64,000 nucleotides of DNA, from positions 806,001 through 870,000 of the forward strand of contig NZ_CP053085.1 in assembly GCF_013004105.1 (NCBI RefSeq). Direction: 5' to 3'. Below, piece after piece: positions 27,976 through 39,851 of the stretch; the first letter of the stretch is position 1, and every line of letters begins with the position of its first letter. Origin of the DNA: Gemmatimonas groenlandica. GTDB lineage: Bacteria > Gemmatimonadota > Gemmatimonadetes > Gemmatimonadales > Gemmatimonadaceae. The notes below the pieces were generated by a model. That model was not told the origin of the DNA, searched no databases, and saw nothing but the letters and a program-made list of their open reading frames with translations. The position numbers and the translations under genes were made by a program.

Positions 27976-28725
27976 TCAGCCCTTCGCCGCGGCCTTGGCG
28001 ATCGCCTTGTGCTCGAGCGCGACTGTCCTCAACGCGTCGATCTCAGGCGCCTCGAGCCGTCGCCAGTGCCCCTCGGCGAGATCACCGAGTACGAGCGGAC
28101 CAAGAGCGACGCGCTGCAACGCCTGCACGTGATTGCCGATGGCGGCCATCATGCGCCGAACCTGATGGTATCGCCCTTCGCGCACAGTGATGTCCGCGTT
28201 GCGCTCTCCGGTCGCGAGGAACTCCGCGGGCAGCAGCGGTGCGGTTTCGCCCTTCAACAGCAACGTCCCGCTGGCCAACAGCTCGGCCTCGTCGCCACGC
28301 AGTGGCTCGGCCAGCGTCATGGCGTAGCGCTTGGGCACGTGCGACTTCGGTGACGCGAGGAGATGATTGAGCGGCCCGTCGTCGGTGACCAGCAACAGCC
28401 CTGACGTATCGGCATCGAGCCGGCCGATCGAGGCCATCACCGGGGTTCGCTTGGGATAGTTCGCGGGGAGGAGCTCGTAGATCATCGGCGGCCGGTCGTT
28501 CAGGGAGCAGACGTATCCTGCCGGCTTATTCAGCAACACGACCGATCCAGGCGGTGCATCCAGCGGCGTGCGATCCACGAACACGTCGTCATGGACATAG
28601 CGATCGGTGTCGCGCAGCACGACGCCCGCCGCCGTGGTGACGCGACGCTGCCGCACGATCCGCTCGGCCTCTTTGCGGGTGCCGTGGCCGAGCGACACGA
28701 GATAGCGGGACAGCGTTAAGGACAC
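27976..28725 (-). CDS. RsuA/RluB/RluE-family pseudouridine synthase
   Basis: About 249 residues. The S4 RNA-binding domain is at the N-terminus (LSRYLVSLGHGTRKEAERIVRQRRV). The catalytic core follows with the GRLDADTSGLLLVTDDG motif (catalytic Asp about residue 112) and EGRYHQVRRMMAAIGNHV. It isomerises uridine in rRNA. Start: GTG 28725 places the S4 domain at the N-terminus as usual. The reading frame stays open to ATG 28812, which would add about 29 residues and overlap the region in front of the divergent dehydrogenase. Which rRNA site it modifies cannot be read from sequence. Confidence 0.85.
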   Translation of the reverse strand: MSLTLSRYLVSLGHGTRKEAERIVRQRRVTTAAGVVLRDTDRYVHDDVFVDRTPLDAPPGSVVLLNKPAGYVCSLNDRPPMIYELLPANYPKRTPVMASIGRLDADTSGLLLVTDDGPLNHLLASPKSHVPKRYAMTLAEPLRGDEAELLASGTLLLKGETAPLLPAEFLATGERNADITVREGRYHQVRRMMAAIGNHVQALQRVALGPLVLGDLAEGHWRRLEAPEIDALRTVALEHKAIAKAAAKG

Positions 28726-28796
28726 AGCGCGAGGGCAGAGGGCGTGAACCTGGGGCGTGGCCGGCCAGCCCGAGCCGGCGGCGAAGTGGGCGTACC

Positions 28797-28809
28797 GGGG
28801 AGTATAATG
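28797..28809 (+). promoter_or_regulatory. AT-rich TATAAT patch between divergent genes
   Basis: A GTATAATG patch (TATAAT at 28803-28808) stands out in a very GC-rich divergent region. It could be a -10 element for the plus-strand dehydrogenase, with translation then starting at 28840. No good -35 element is visible 17 nt upstream. Confidence 0.35.
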
Positions 28810-28839
28810 CACCGTGGTCTCCTCTCTCCCAGCCCGCCG

Positions 28840-30036
28840 ATGAGCACTGCTTCCTCCCGCCCGCGACCGCCGATCAACGGCGACTTCTACGATTGGTTCT
28901 CGACGCTCCCCGATGAGGTCAACGCGGCGCGATTGAAGCTGCGCGACTTCATGAGCGGCGAATGGGAGCCGCAGGCGAACGGGTACTGGGAACGTGCGGA
29001 ATTCCCGCGCGAGTACCTCGTGGGCAAGATGAAGGAGCTCGACCTGCTACACGGGGCGTATACGCCGGAGCGCGCCGGCATGGCGACTGTCATGGACGGG
29101 CTGCTCTCGATGGAGTTCGCCCGGGTCGATCCGTCGTTGGCGACGTTCTTCGGCGTGCACGCGGGCCTGTGCATGGGGTCGATCGCGCTGTGCGGATCCG
29201 AGGAGCAGCAGGCGGAATGGCTGCCGGCGTTGCGTCGGTGGGACCTGATCGGCGCCTTTGGCCTCACTGAGCCCGACGTCGGGTCGGGGGTAGCGCGGGG
29301 GCTGACGACGACCTGCCGTCGTGAGGGCGACACGTGGGTGTTGAACGGTCAGAAGAAGTGGATCGGCAACTCCACCTGGGGCGACATCGTGATCATCTGG
29401 GCGCGCGACGAGGCCGATCAGTCGGTCAAGGGATTCATCGTGCGCACCTCGCTGCCCGGATACTCGGCCGAAACGATGCAGGGAAAGATCGCCCAGCGCA
29501 CCGTGCTGAACGGGTTGATCACGCTCTCGAACGTGCGGGTGGCCGAACGGGACCGACTGCAGCGGGCGAACAGCTTCGCCGACACCCAACGCGTCCTCGT
29601 CACGGCCCGTTGCGGTACGGCGTGGCAGGGGGTGGGCTGCGCGATGGGGGCCTACGAACACTCCCTTCGGTACGCGCAGGAACGTACGCAGTTCGGCAAG
29701 CCGATCGGCAGCTTTCAGCTGATCCAGATGATGATGGTCAAGATGCTCGGCAACCTGACCGCCATGATCGGCCTCGCGCTGCGGGCGTCCGAGCTGCAGG
29801 ATCGCTTGGGGCCCAAGGACGAAATGTCCGCGCTGGCTAAGCAGTTCTGCGCCGCCAAGTGCCGCGAGGTGGTGCAGCTCGCCCGTGAGTCGATGGGGGG
29901 CAACGGGATCCTCCTGGAATTCCACGTGGCGCGCTTGTTCGCGGACGCCGAAGCGATCTACTCCTATGAGGGATCGAACGAGATCAATGCGATGATCGTG
30001 GGACGGGCCGTCACCGGCTATTCGGCGTTTGTGTAG
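28840..30036 (+). CDS. Acyl-CoA dehydrogenase, glutaryl-CoA dehydrogenase-like
   Basis: 398 residues, a FAD-dependent alpha,beta-dehydrogenase of acyl-CoA. The N-terminal helical domain is about residues 15-130. The middle beta domain contains FGLTEPDVGSG and WIGNSTWGDIVIIWARD, and the C-terminal helical domain contains RCGTAWQGVGCAMGAYEHSLRYAQERTQFGKPI. The catalytic Glu sits in YSYEGSNEINAMIVGRAVTG at the C-terminus, the pattern of glutaryl-CoA dehydrogenase-like members. Start ATG 28840 is chosen; ATG 28807 (MHRGLL), with GGGGAG before it, is possible. No neighbouring lysine- or tryptophan-degradation gene supports a substrate. Confidence 0.88.
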   Translation: MSTASSRPRPPINGDFYDWFSTLPDEVNAARLKLRDFMSGEWEPQANGYWERAEFPREYLVGKMKELDLLHGAYTPERAGMATVMDGLLSMEFARVDPSLATFFGVHAGLCMGSIALCGSEEQQAEWLPALRRWDLIGAFGLTEPDVGSGVARGLTTTCRREGDTWVLNGQKKWIGNSTWGDIVIIWARDEADQSVKGFIVRTSLPGYSAETMQGKIAQRTVLNGLITLSNVRVAERDRLQRANSFADTQRVLVTARCGTAWQGVGCAMGAYEHSLRYAQERTQFGKPIGSFQLIQMMMVKMLGNLTAMIGLALRASELQDRLGPKDEMSALAKQFCAAKCREVVQLARESMGGNGILLEFHVARLFADAEAIYSYEGSNEINAMIVGRAVTGYSAFV

Positions 30037-30157
30037 TTCGCGAGCCGTCGAGCTGGACCGTTCTGCAACGATTCGGGGCACGGGTCGTCTGTTGTAATGA
30101 CGGAGTGGTCGGCCCGATGCAGGCCTGGCGCGCCGCTTTCGATTTTTCGGTCGTTTC

Positions 30158-31863
<1,706 letters not shown>

Positions 31864-31867
<4 letters not shown>

Positions 31868-32610
31868 TTCGCGAGTCCGTACACGACCGTGGTCACCACG
31901 CGGACACGTTTCGTGACTTGACTCTCTTCTGAGATCCCCATCGCCTGATCGCGCGGAAGAATCTCGAACACGCCCTGATTGGCACTGCGGATTCCTGACA
32001 GCGTACTCTTCGAGTCGCGGGCGAACTGCTGCGCCGATTCGCGCGCACGCGATGTGGCCTCGGCGATCATCGGGTTCTTCAGATCGTTCAGCTTAGTGAA
32101 CACGAACGTGGGGCCGCCGCCACCGTACTCCTGACCCGACGACAACACCACGCCGTTGCGCACGAGATCCGGCACGCGCTGGCTGGCTGTTTGCACCAGA
32201 TCCACACGCGTCGATCGCACGACGAGGGTCTGCCGGATGATATAGCGTCCCGTGTTTTGATAGCCGCCCACGGTGCGCGCATCCTGCACGGAGAATTCCT
32301 GTAAACTCACTTCCGTTCCAGCGGAATCGACTCCCTGGGCCGCGAGGAAGGCGCGCACCTGTTGCACATTGCGTTCAAGCGCGGTGTTGGCGCGTACCAG
32401 ATCGTCATCGGTCACCACGAGCCGCAGCGGCCAGATGGCAAGATCGGCTTTCGCTTCCCGCTCGGCGACGCCTTTGACCGAGACCGTGCGATCCGAAGTG
32501 CGCATCCGCGCGAAGCCCGTGCCGGCAAGGAATCCGCCGGCCGCCACGCCGGTGGCCAGCAGAAGGGCAGCAACGATTCGGCCGGACGACGAAGTCGTGG
32601 GTGTGTTCAT
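31864..32610 (-). CDS. SIMPL domain (DUF541) protein
   Basis: 248 residues. An N-terminal membrane anchor or uncleaved signal (about 11-34) is followed by a SIMPL/DUF541 domain: RTVSVKGVAEREAKADLAIWPLRLV, then YIIRQTLVVRSTRVDLV, and a C-terminal ESAQQFARDSKSTLSGIRSANQGVFEI...RVRVVTTVVYGL. Members are periplasmic or surface proteins (BP26, YggE) linked with oxidative stress; the mechanism is unclear. The stop overlaps that of the kinase gene by a few bases (tail to tail). It lies 26 bp downstream of the LytS-type kinase gene on the same strand, so it may be co-transcribed with it. Confidence 0.85.
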
Positions 32611-32636
32611 GGGGTGGAGAGTGTGAGAGGTCGGAC

Positions 32637-33782
32637 TTAGCGATCGTCAACGGGAATGCGAATCTCTACGCGGCAACCGCCCGACGCCTGATTGCTCATG
32701 CGAAAGGCGTATCGGTCGCCGTACAGCATCGTGAGTCGCATCCGGGTGTTGGTGAGGCCGATGCCAAGGCCGTCCACCGATGGTGTGGCTGCGAGAAATC
32801 GTCCGCTGGTGGTGAGCAGTCCGTCGAGGCCGCGACCATTGTCCTCGACGATGATCTCGAGCACGCCGCCGTTGCGCTTCACATGCACCTCGATGCTCTG
32901 ATCCGGATGGCCTGGCGCCAGCCCATGCTTCAGGGCGTTCTCGACCAGCGGCTGCAGGAGAAAGCTGGGGAGCATGTCGTCCACCGCCGATGGATCGACC
33001 GTGATGTCGGCGTCGAGCCCCTGCCCGTAGCGCACACGGGCGATCTGCAGGTAGAGCTCGACCAGTTCGATCTCCTGCCACACCGGAATCACTGACGAGC
33101 CCGCACTGCGAAGTGAGAGGCGAAGCAGATCTGCTACGCGGGTCAGGGTCCGCTGGGCCTCGCGCACGTCCATCTCCATCAGCTCCGCCACGGAATTCAG
33201 GGCGTTGAAGAGGAAATGCGGGTTGAGCTGCATGCGAAGTGCTTCGAGCTGCGTACTCGCGAGTTTTTGCTCCAGCGCGGTGGCGGCACGGTCGCGCTCG
33301 CGATATCGGCGCACGAACTCCACCATGTACGCGGCACCGACCACGGCCCAATAGAGCACCACCTGAAAATCCAGGTGATTGACGAGCACCACGCGCACCG
33401 CGAAGGCGTAACTGGTGACCTGACCGATGGCCCCGAGCACGTGATCGAGCCACGCGATCGCGAACACGTTGATCGTACAGATGACCGCGCTGACCGCGAC
33501 GTGCATCGAGATCCACGGCAGGATACGAGCGGTGTCCAGCTTGACCCGTTCGACGAGGGTCAGCACGACCTGTGACCAGAGCCCCCACATCATCCATGAC
33601 GCACCCTGCCACAGCAGGGCCGTGGCCAGACTGTAGTGGGTGCCCGAGGCGTCGCCAACGAGGATGAGTTGCAGCGCCGCCAGGATGGCCGGAATCACCC
33701 AGACGACGGCGAACAGCAGCCGCGTGATGCGCCGTAGGCGCGCGCCTTCATCGGCGATCGTGACGGGCTGAATCGAGGTCAC
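32637..33782 (-). CDS. LytS/YehU-type membrane sensor histidine kinase
   Basis: About 381 residues. There are four or so N-terminal membrane spans (about residues 18-150). The His_kinase domain follows with LEALRMQLNPHFLFNALNSVAELM (phospho-His about residue 190), then a HATPase with VENALKHGL, EDNGRG and GIGLTNTRMRLTMLYG. Partner of the divergently encoded LytTR response regulator 380 bp away. Start is uncertain: GTG 33782 is used because the frame upstream, open to ATG 33938, has poor third-position GC and no membrane character. The signal is unknown. Confidence 0.85.
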   Translation of the reverse strand: MTSIQPVTIADEGARLRRITRLLFAVVWVIPAILAALQLILVGDASGTHYSLATALLWQGASWMMWGLWSQVVLTLVERVKLDTARILPWISMHVAVSAVICTINVFAIAWLDHVLGAIGQVTSYAFAVRVVLVNHLDFQVVLYWAVVGAAYMVEFVRRYRERDRAATALEQKLASTQLEALRMQLNPHFLFNALNSVAELMEMDVREAQRTLTRVADLLRLSLRSAGSSVIPVWQEIELVELYLQIARVRYGQGLDADITVDPSAVDDMLPSFLLQPLVENALKHGLAPGHPDQSIEVHVKRNGGVLEIIVEDNGRGLDGLLTTSGRFLAATPSVDGLGIGLTNTRMRLTMLYGDRYAFRMSNQASGGCRVEIRIPVDDR

Positions 33783-33886
33783 CAGGCGGTAGCGGATGAG
33801 GAGAGTGACGTCCTGCGGGACATGCGTGCCATGCGATGTACTGGAACTTCGCCCACAGGAGAACGTAGTACACAAGATATGGGCAG

Positions 33887-33912
33887 AAGGTGCAGCTTTT
33901 CGGCTGCACTTT
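33887..33912. promoter_or_regulatory. Hairpin in the 380-bp kinase/regulator divergent region
   Basis: AAGGTGCAGC (33887-33896) and GCTGCACTTT (33903-33912) form a 10-bp arm pair with one mismatch around TTTTCG. It lies in the gap 33783-34162, which otherwise contains no convincing gene. Nearby are a TGCAA/TTGCA pair (33930-33945) and an AT-rich TATTAAT (33958-33964). It could be a divergent promoter/operator region. Confidence 0.45.
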
Positions 33913-34162
33913 CCTTTCGCGGTACTTGGTGCAACCATGTTTGCATTCCAGAAACGGTATTAATCACGACCGCCGTCTCTCCGGAATGACGACCAGACGC
34001 TCCGCACTGCGATAGCGCTTCTGGATTCCCAACGGTCGTCTATCGATCCGGCGACGCTGCTGGACTGGAGACGGTCAGGTCATTGTCGATCGACGTCACG
34101 CGCGCTGCACCTCCCGGCGCGCTCTTCAGTGGCGGTCGGCAAGTCGAGAGGAGGCGGAGACG

Positions 34163-35041
34163 GTGCGTGTGCGAGTACTGATCGTTGACGATGAAAGTCT
34201 GGCGCGGCAGCGCGTTCGCCGTCTCGTGCAGACTGAGGCGGATGTTGAGGTAGTCGGCGAAGCGGAGAGCGGCCATGACGCCGTCGCGCTGATTCGCGAG
34301 CTCCAACCGGATCTCGTCTGCCTCGACGTGCAGATGCCGGGGCTCGACGGATTCGGCGTGCTGCGTGAGCTCGACGGCGGTCACGTCCCCATGGTCCTGT
34401 TCATCACGGCGTACGACGAGCATGCGCAGCGCGCGTTCGACGTGCACGCCGTCGATTACGTGTTGAAACCGGTCGACGAAGACCGCTTCAAGGCGGCCTT
34501 CGACAAAGCACGTAAGCAGCGCGCGAACGCCGTGGCTGCCGAGCGCCTCGGTGAGCTGCTCGAGACCGTGCGACGTCTCGCCGACGGCGGTGCCGCGATG
34601 GCCGACGCCCGCGGGGAGATTGGGGCGGTGGGCAACGGTGCCAATGGGGTCAGTGGCAGCATGCCCGGCGCAAGCGGCGCAAGCGCCAATGCCGCGGGTG
34701 TCAACGGTCGTCACGCAAGCCGTATCCTGGTCAAGCAGGATGGTCGTATGTTCTTCGTGAAGACCACGGAGATCGACTGGATCGAAGCCGATCGCAACTA
34801 CGTGCGATTGCACGTCGGCAAGACGTCGCACACGATTCGCGAGCGCATCAGCCATCTCGAGGAGACTCTCGACCCGAGACTGTTTGCGCGCATTCACCGC
34901 TCCACGATCGTGAATCTCAATCGCGTACGCGAGATGCAGCAGTGGTTCTCCGGCGACTACGTGGTGATCCTCGAAGATGGGACGCGACTGCGTCTCAGCC
35001 GCCACTATCGCGATCGCGTCGAGAAGCAGGTCGGCGTCTAA
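34163..35041 (+). CDS. LytTR-family response regulator
   Basis: 292 residues. The receiver domain (1-120) has LIVDDES, phospho-Asp in LVCLDVQMPGLDG (about residue 55), TAY and KPV. A flexible Gly/Ala/Ser/Asn linker (about 145-185) leads to a C-terminal LytTR DNA-binding domain (185-292): RILVKQDGRMFFVKTTEIDWIEADRNYVRLHV...ISHLEETLDP..FARIHRSTIVNLNRV. The start is GTG 34163 behind a GGAGG-rich stretch. It pairs with the divergent LytS-type kinase. No target operon is evident, though the esterase gene follows 190 bp downstream. Confidence 0.93.
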   Translation: MRVRVLIVDDESLARQRVRRLVQTEADVEVVGEAESGHDAVALIRELQPDLVCLDVQMPGLDGFGVLRELDGGHVPMVLFITAYDEHAQRAFDVHAVDYVLKPVDEDRFKAAFDKARKQRANAVAAERLGELLETVRRLADGGAAMADARGEIGAVGNGANGVSGSMPGASGASANAAGVNGRHASRILVKQDGRMFFVKTTEIDWIEADRNYVRLHVGKTSHTIRERISHLEETLDPRLFARIHRSTIVNLNRVREMQQWFSGDYVVILEDGTRLRLSRHYRDRVEKQVGV

Positions 35042-35232
35042 CGCCGCGATCTGTTCGCCGACGCCCTCGAGTGCGCCCTGCGCGGCGCCCTCGGGGGCGT
35101 TCGTGTCACTGAGCCCTGCGGCCGATGTGACCCAATTCTGTCGTCACGAGTATCATTCTCGAGCCCTCTGGATGGTGTGTGATTCGGTACACATCACGGC
35201 GTGCAGGATTCATGCGAGCTTGAGTGAGACCG

Positions 35233-36174
35233 ATGTCGACCGTCCCGTCCGTCACCCCGATCAGTTGGCAGTCCCGGATCGTGCATCTGCTCGTGCGCGC
35301 GCGGATGCGTCCGCACGCCCACGCCCCGATCGACCCGTCGTGGGTACGCACCGAAATGGGCCGGCCGCGCGCGGCACGTCGCTGGATGGCGCGGTCGACC
35401 GGAGCCGCGATGGAATCGCGCCCCGCGGGAGAGGGGTGGCCCGGCGGCGAGGTCGTCTCGTGGCCCGGGCACGAGCCGGGCGCGCCGGTCCTGCTGTATC
35501 TCCATGGGGGTGGCTACATCGCCTGCTCGCCGGAGACGCACCGCCCACTGGTCTCCTCACTCGTGCGTCGCCTCCGCGGGCGGGCGTTCGTACCGCGCTA
35601 TCGACTGGCGCCTGAGCATCCGTTTCCGGCGGCGTTGCACGACGCCATGGCTGCCTACCGGTATCTTCTCGATATCGAGCACATCGCACCCACACAGATC
35701 GTGATTGCCGGCGATTCGGCCGGCGGTGGGCTCGCCTTGGCGTTGGCGCTGGCGATCCGTGATGAGCAGTGGCCGCATCCGGCCGGTCTCGTCGCGTTCT
35801 GCCCCTGGACCGACCTGGCCGCCACCGGCGGTTCGCTCGAGGAGAACACCGAGCGGTGCGCCATGTTTGCCGGCGAGACGATTCGACGGGCCGCGCGTTT
35901 CTACGTGGGTGATGCCGATCCGACGTTGCCGCTGATCTCCCCGTTGTACGGCGACTACCGCGGGCTGCCGCCCATGCTGGTGCACGCCAGCGAGGATGAA
36001 GTGTTGCGCGACGATGCGATTCGCGTGGCCGAAGCAGCCCGTCGCGATGGTGTGGAGGTCGAGCTGCAGCTCTGGCCGCACGTGCCGCACGTGTGGCAGT
36101 TCTTCGCGGCCGTACTGCCGGAAGCGCGCGCGTCGCTCGCCGCCACGACGCGTTTCGTGCTCGCACGCATGTAG
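35233..36174 (+). CDS. Alpha/beta hydrolase, hormone-sensitive-lipase (HSL) family
   Basis: 313 residues. The HSL oxyanion motif HGGGY (about residue 97) is followed by the nucleophile elbow GDSAGGG (Ser about 163), then an acidic residue in ASEDEV and His in WPHVPHVWQ near 290. It hydrolyses short acyl esters, probably in the cytoplasm because no signal peptide is seen. ATG 35233 is preferred over the GTG three codons upstream. It is monocistronic, between a response regulator and a small unknown gene. The substrate is unknown. Confidence 0.9.
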   Translation: MSTVPSVTPISWQSRIVHLLVRARMRPHAHAPIDPSWVRTEMGRPRAARRWMARSTGAAMESRPAGEGWPGGEVVSWPGHEPGAPVLLYLHGGGYIACSPETHRPLVSSLVRRLRGRAFVPRYRLAPEHPFPAALHDAMAAYRYLLDIEHIAPTQIVIAGDSAGGGLALALALAIRDEQWPHPAGLVAFCPWTDLAATGGSLEENTERCAMFAGETIRRAARFYVGDADPTLPLISPLYGDYRGLPPMLVHASEDEVLRDDAIRVAEAARRDGVEVELQLWPHVPHVWQFFAAVLPEARASLAATTRFVLARM

Positions 36175-36205
36175 CAACACGCCACGGTCGCGTGCGACGT
36201 TTTGT

Positions 36206-36230
36206 GTGTCACGTCACCGTGTGGTGACAC
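36206..36230. repeat. Nested GTGACAC/GTCACC inverted repeats after the esterase gene
   Basis: GTGTCAC (36206-36212) pairs with GTGACAC (36224-36230). The inner GTCACC (36213-36218) can instead pair with GGTGAC (36223-36228). The two hairpins are mutually exclusive. No U-tract follows. It could be a weak terminator or an operator for the small gene at 36305. Confidence 0.45.
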
Positions 36231-36304
36231 GTTGGAACATCGGCGTCTCGTAGTGTGACGGATCGTGACGCCTTGCGGCACGATGCGTCCAGCGAGCAAC
36301 GACC

Positions 36305-36595
36305 GTGAGCAACTCAGACATCTTCCCGACCTATCGTCCGCCGGACTGGTACCCACTGCAGCGCGCCCTCGCGCTGGTGTTCGGGACCGCCGCCATCGAC
36401 GCCACTGCCTCCTTCTGGTTCATCGGGTTTGTCCAGGGACCGGCCGATGTGGGCGAACTCCGCTTGTATGAGTACAGCACGACGCGTCGGCGTATTGCCC
36501 TCGACCGCAATGGGGGCGCCTATGGCTGGTTCGATGAGATCAATGGCTACAGTCGGGTGGATCACGAGGAAGCGCTGATCGGAGCGCTGGTCTGA
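36305..36595 (+). CDS. Small protein of unknown function, one possible membrane segment
   Basis: 96 residues from GTG 36305. Residues about 20-45 (LALVFGTAAIDATASFWFIGFV) are hydrophobic. The C-terminal half is charged with aromatic residues (YEYSTTRRRIALDRNGGAYGWFDEINGYSRVDHEEALIGAL). Third codon positions are strongly GC-rich, as in real genes here. There is no recognised family and the RBS is weak. It lies between the HSL esterase and the TPR-like protein gene. Confidence 0.5.
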   Translation: MSNSDIFPTYRPPDWYPLQRALALVFGTAAIDATASFWFIGFVQGPADVGELRLYEYSTTRRRIALDRNGGAYGWFDEINGYSRVDHEEALIGALV

Positions 36596-36650
36596 GCGGG
36601 AGCGAGAAGTTCATGGAATTCCGGGGCGACGCAGCCGATACTTCTTTCCC

Positions 36651-38687
36651 ATGCCCCCGGATATCCCCGGCGTAGGCGCGACACCGCGCCTGCTGCCGTC
36701 GTCGCCGATCGGCCCGGCGGTCTCGCCAGGGACCGTGCCCCCCGGGCCCATAGGCCCGGTCACACCGTCGACGGCGGTCGTTCCGGTGGTCCCCACCGGT
36801 GCCCGCAGCGCATCCGCGATGCCGTCGCCGCTGGGGCGCAGTGGGCTCGACCTGTTCGACATCCTCGACACGACCGACGTGCTTGTGGAGCGCAGCGTCG
36901 TGGCGCCAGTCGCGCTCGATGTCGGACTCGAGACGGCTCGCGGCGCATTGTTGCGTGGCCTCGCCGCCGAGTCGCTCGCAACGCTGGACGGTGTCTGGGA
37001 GCGCGCCCAGCTTACGGAAGAGGGTTGGTATCTCCGCAGTGGCGCGCTGACCGTGCTGGGTCTTCCCGGGGAAGCAGAGCGCGTGTCCACGGAGGCGCTC
37101 CAGCTCAAGCCGTCGTCGATCGCGCTGCGCTTCGTCCAATCGCTGGCGCGACTCGCCGCCGGGGACGTTCCCGGAGCCCGTAGTGCGATCGCGGCCGCTA
37201 TCGACCAGCAGACCACGCATCCGGTGCTGCTCATGCAGCAGGTGATCGTGCTCGCGCGCCAGGGGAACCGCGCGGAGTCTGAGCGGCTGCTCCAGCAGGT
37301 GATGCGCGTGTTTCCCGAACATCCCGCGATCGAGTTCGCCCGAAGCGCGCTACGCGCGATTGCGGCGGATCACACGAGGAGCGCGTCCCGCAGCGCCTTC
37401 GGTGGGCGGGTCGACGAACCGTCGCCCTTCACCACTGGCGACCACGAGGTGTTCGAGGCCTTCGGCGCCGTGTCGCGCGGTGTCGAACGAGAGCTCGAGG
37501 TCCCCGGCGAACCCTTGTGGCGAGGCGCGGCGGACGAGGTAACGGCTGATGCACCGCAGCGGGGCACGAGAGACACAGACGATCGCACGATCGACGGTGC
37601 CGCGGACGACGTCGCGTCCGGCAATGTCGCCGAGCGTGCCTTGGCGCGTCTGGGTGCGCGTTTCGCCGCGCTGTCGGTCACGGATGCCGTGCGCGAGGGT
37701 CGCGTCTTGATTCGCGCGTTCAGTGCGGGCGGCTCCATGGCGGGGACATGCACTCCCGAGCAGGCGCATGCCGCGCGTGGCATCCTTACGGCCATCGTCT
37801 TTGCGCTCAACAACGCGGGTGGCGGTACGAGGGCAACCGATGGTGCGTCGCCTCTGGACGTGCTGATTTCGCAGTGGCTCCCGTTGATGCAAGCCGAGCG
37901 CTTTGGCGATGCGGCCCGTGTGTTGCGCCGGCTCGGCGCGAGCATACCTGATGTGCAACGGCGTCTGCTGTCGGCCTGTTCGCAAATGAAACCGGAGTCG
38001 ACCGCGCGCGACGACCGTGAGCCGTCAGTTCGGACCTTCGGCACGGGTGAGTACGAGGCGCTGGTGCAGGGTGAGCCCGTGAAGGGGCCGCTGATTCCGG
38101 TTCGGCTTGGGCTCGCCTTGCTCGAGGAGCGTTCCTCGGAGCACGCGCCGGATCGGTTGGCGGAACGGCCGCGTGACGCGGGGCGACGTCCTTCGGGCGA
38201 GAGCGATCGGGCGGTGTGGAGCCGCACGCCGAACTCGACGCGAGCGACGGACCCGATCTGGGGTGCCCGAAGCGATGAGCCGGCGCGTGCGCTCAGTGGT
38301 TGGATCGAGCATCCTCGTGCGCTGACGATGGGCACGACGATGGGTACGACAACGCCGAGTCGCGTGACCCCGAACGGGCTCGCGATAGGGGCGGTGGACG
38401 CCGACGGGCGCGGCTGGGGGGCCGCCATGTCGGCCGCCTCGCTGCAACCGCGGCCGCGCGACGAGGGGGCCAGCATGCGGATCGCGGCGCTCCTGTGTGT
38501 GATCATCGCGGCCGGCGCGGGGATGTCGGGCGCCGGCACGGTCGCGGTGGCCTTCGGGATCGGCGCGGCGTGGCTCGGGCTCCGTCGGAGCGGGCGGTCG
38601 CATGCACGCGAGGATGCGCTCCCCGACGCGCGTCGGGCGGTACGACGGGATCGGGCAGGGGACCGCGATACGACTGGGGCCGATTAG
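36651..38687 (+). CDS. TPR-like protein with C-terminal membrane segment(s)
   Basis: 678 residues, unknown function. The first 60 residues are Pro/Gly/Val-rich. Residues about 80-240 form helical repeats of TPR type (LLRGLAAESLATLDGVWERAQLTEEGWYLRSGALTVLGLPGEAERV..., HPVLLMQQVIVLARQGNRAESERLLQQVMRVFPEHPAIE). The middle is charged and low-complexity. Residues about 610-645 hold two adjacent hydrophobic segments (IAALLCVIIAAGAGMSGAGTVAVAFGIGAAWLGL), followed by an Arg/Asp-rich tail. It is probably tail-anchored with a cytoplasmic repeat domain. The layout is like the protein at 61463-63058, although the sequences are not obviously alike. Confidence 0.7.
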   Translation: MPPDIPGVGATPRLLPSSPIGPAVSPGTVPPGPIGPVTPSTAVVPVVPTGARSASAMPSPLGRSGLDLFDILDTTDVLVERSVVAPVALDVGLETARGALLRGLAAESLATLDGVWERAQLTEEGWYLRSGALTVLGLPGEAERVSTEALQLKPSSIALRFVQSLARLAAGDVPGARSAIAAAIDQQTTHPVLLMQQVIVLARQGNRAESERLLQQVMRVFPEHPAIEFARSALRAIAADHTRSASRSAFGGRVDEPSPFTTGDHEVFEAFGAVSRGVERELEVPGEPLWRGAADEVTADAPQRGTRDTDDRTIDGAADDVASGNVAERALARLGARFAALSVTDAVREGRVLIRAFSAGGSMAGTCTPEQAHAARGILTAIVFALNNAGGGTRATDGASPLDVLISQWLPLMQAERFGDAARVLRRLGASIPDVQRRLLSACSQMKPESTARDDREPSVRTFGTGEYEALVQGEPVKGPLIPVRLGLALLEERSSEHAPDRLAERPRDAGRRPSGESDRAVWSRTPNSTRATDPIWGARSDEPARALSGWIEHPRALTMGTTMGTTTPSRVTPNGLAIGAVDADGRGWGAAMSAASLQPRPRDEGASMRIAALLCVIIAAGAGMSGAGTVAVAFGIGAAWLGLRRSGRSHAREDALPDARRAVRRDRAGDRDTTGAD

Positions 38688-38785
38688 ATTCCCCTCGGCG
38701 TTACCGGCCCCCGGTCGGCGACGCCCCATTGGCCGCGCCCGCGCGCCGTCGTCGCTGTCCCATTCCGAACAGAGTCGTTCATCTC

Positions 38786-39772
<987 letters not shown>

Positions 39773-39851
39773 CCGCACCGTATTTGGTGGTGGTACGCGT
39801 GGCCAGCGTCCGGTACAACGGGATGCTGGCCACGTGGCTATTCAGTACGCA

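Noticed and set aside
33783-33938. N-terminal extension of the LytS kinase from ATG 33938
   Set aside because: Third-position GC drops, the sequence is Ser/Cys-rich without membrane character, and the region holds a hairpin; more likely leader DNA. Not excluded.
36740-36765. GGGCCC-rich palindromes at the start of the TPR-like gene as a regulatory site
   Set aside because: They fall in Pro/Gly codons of the coding frame and are expected from codon composition.
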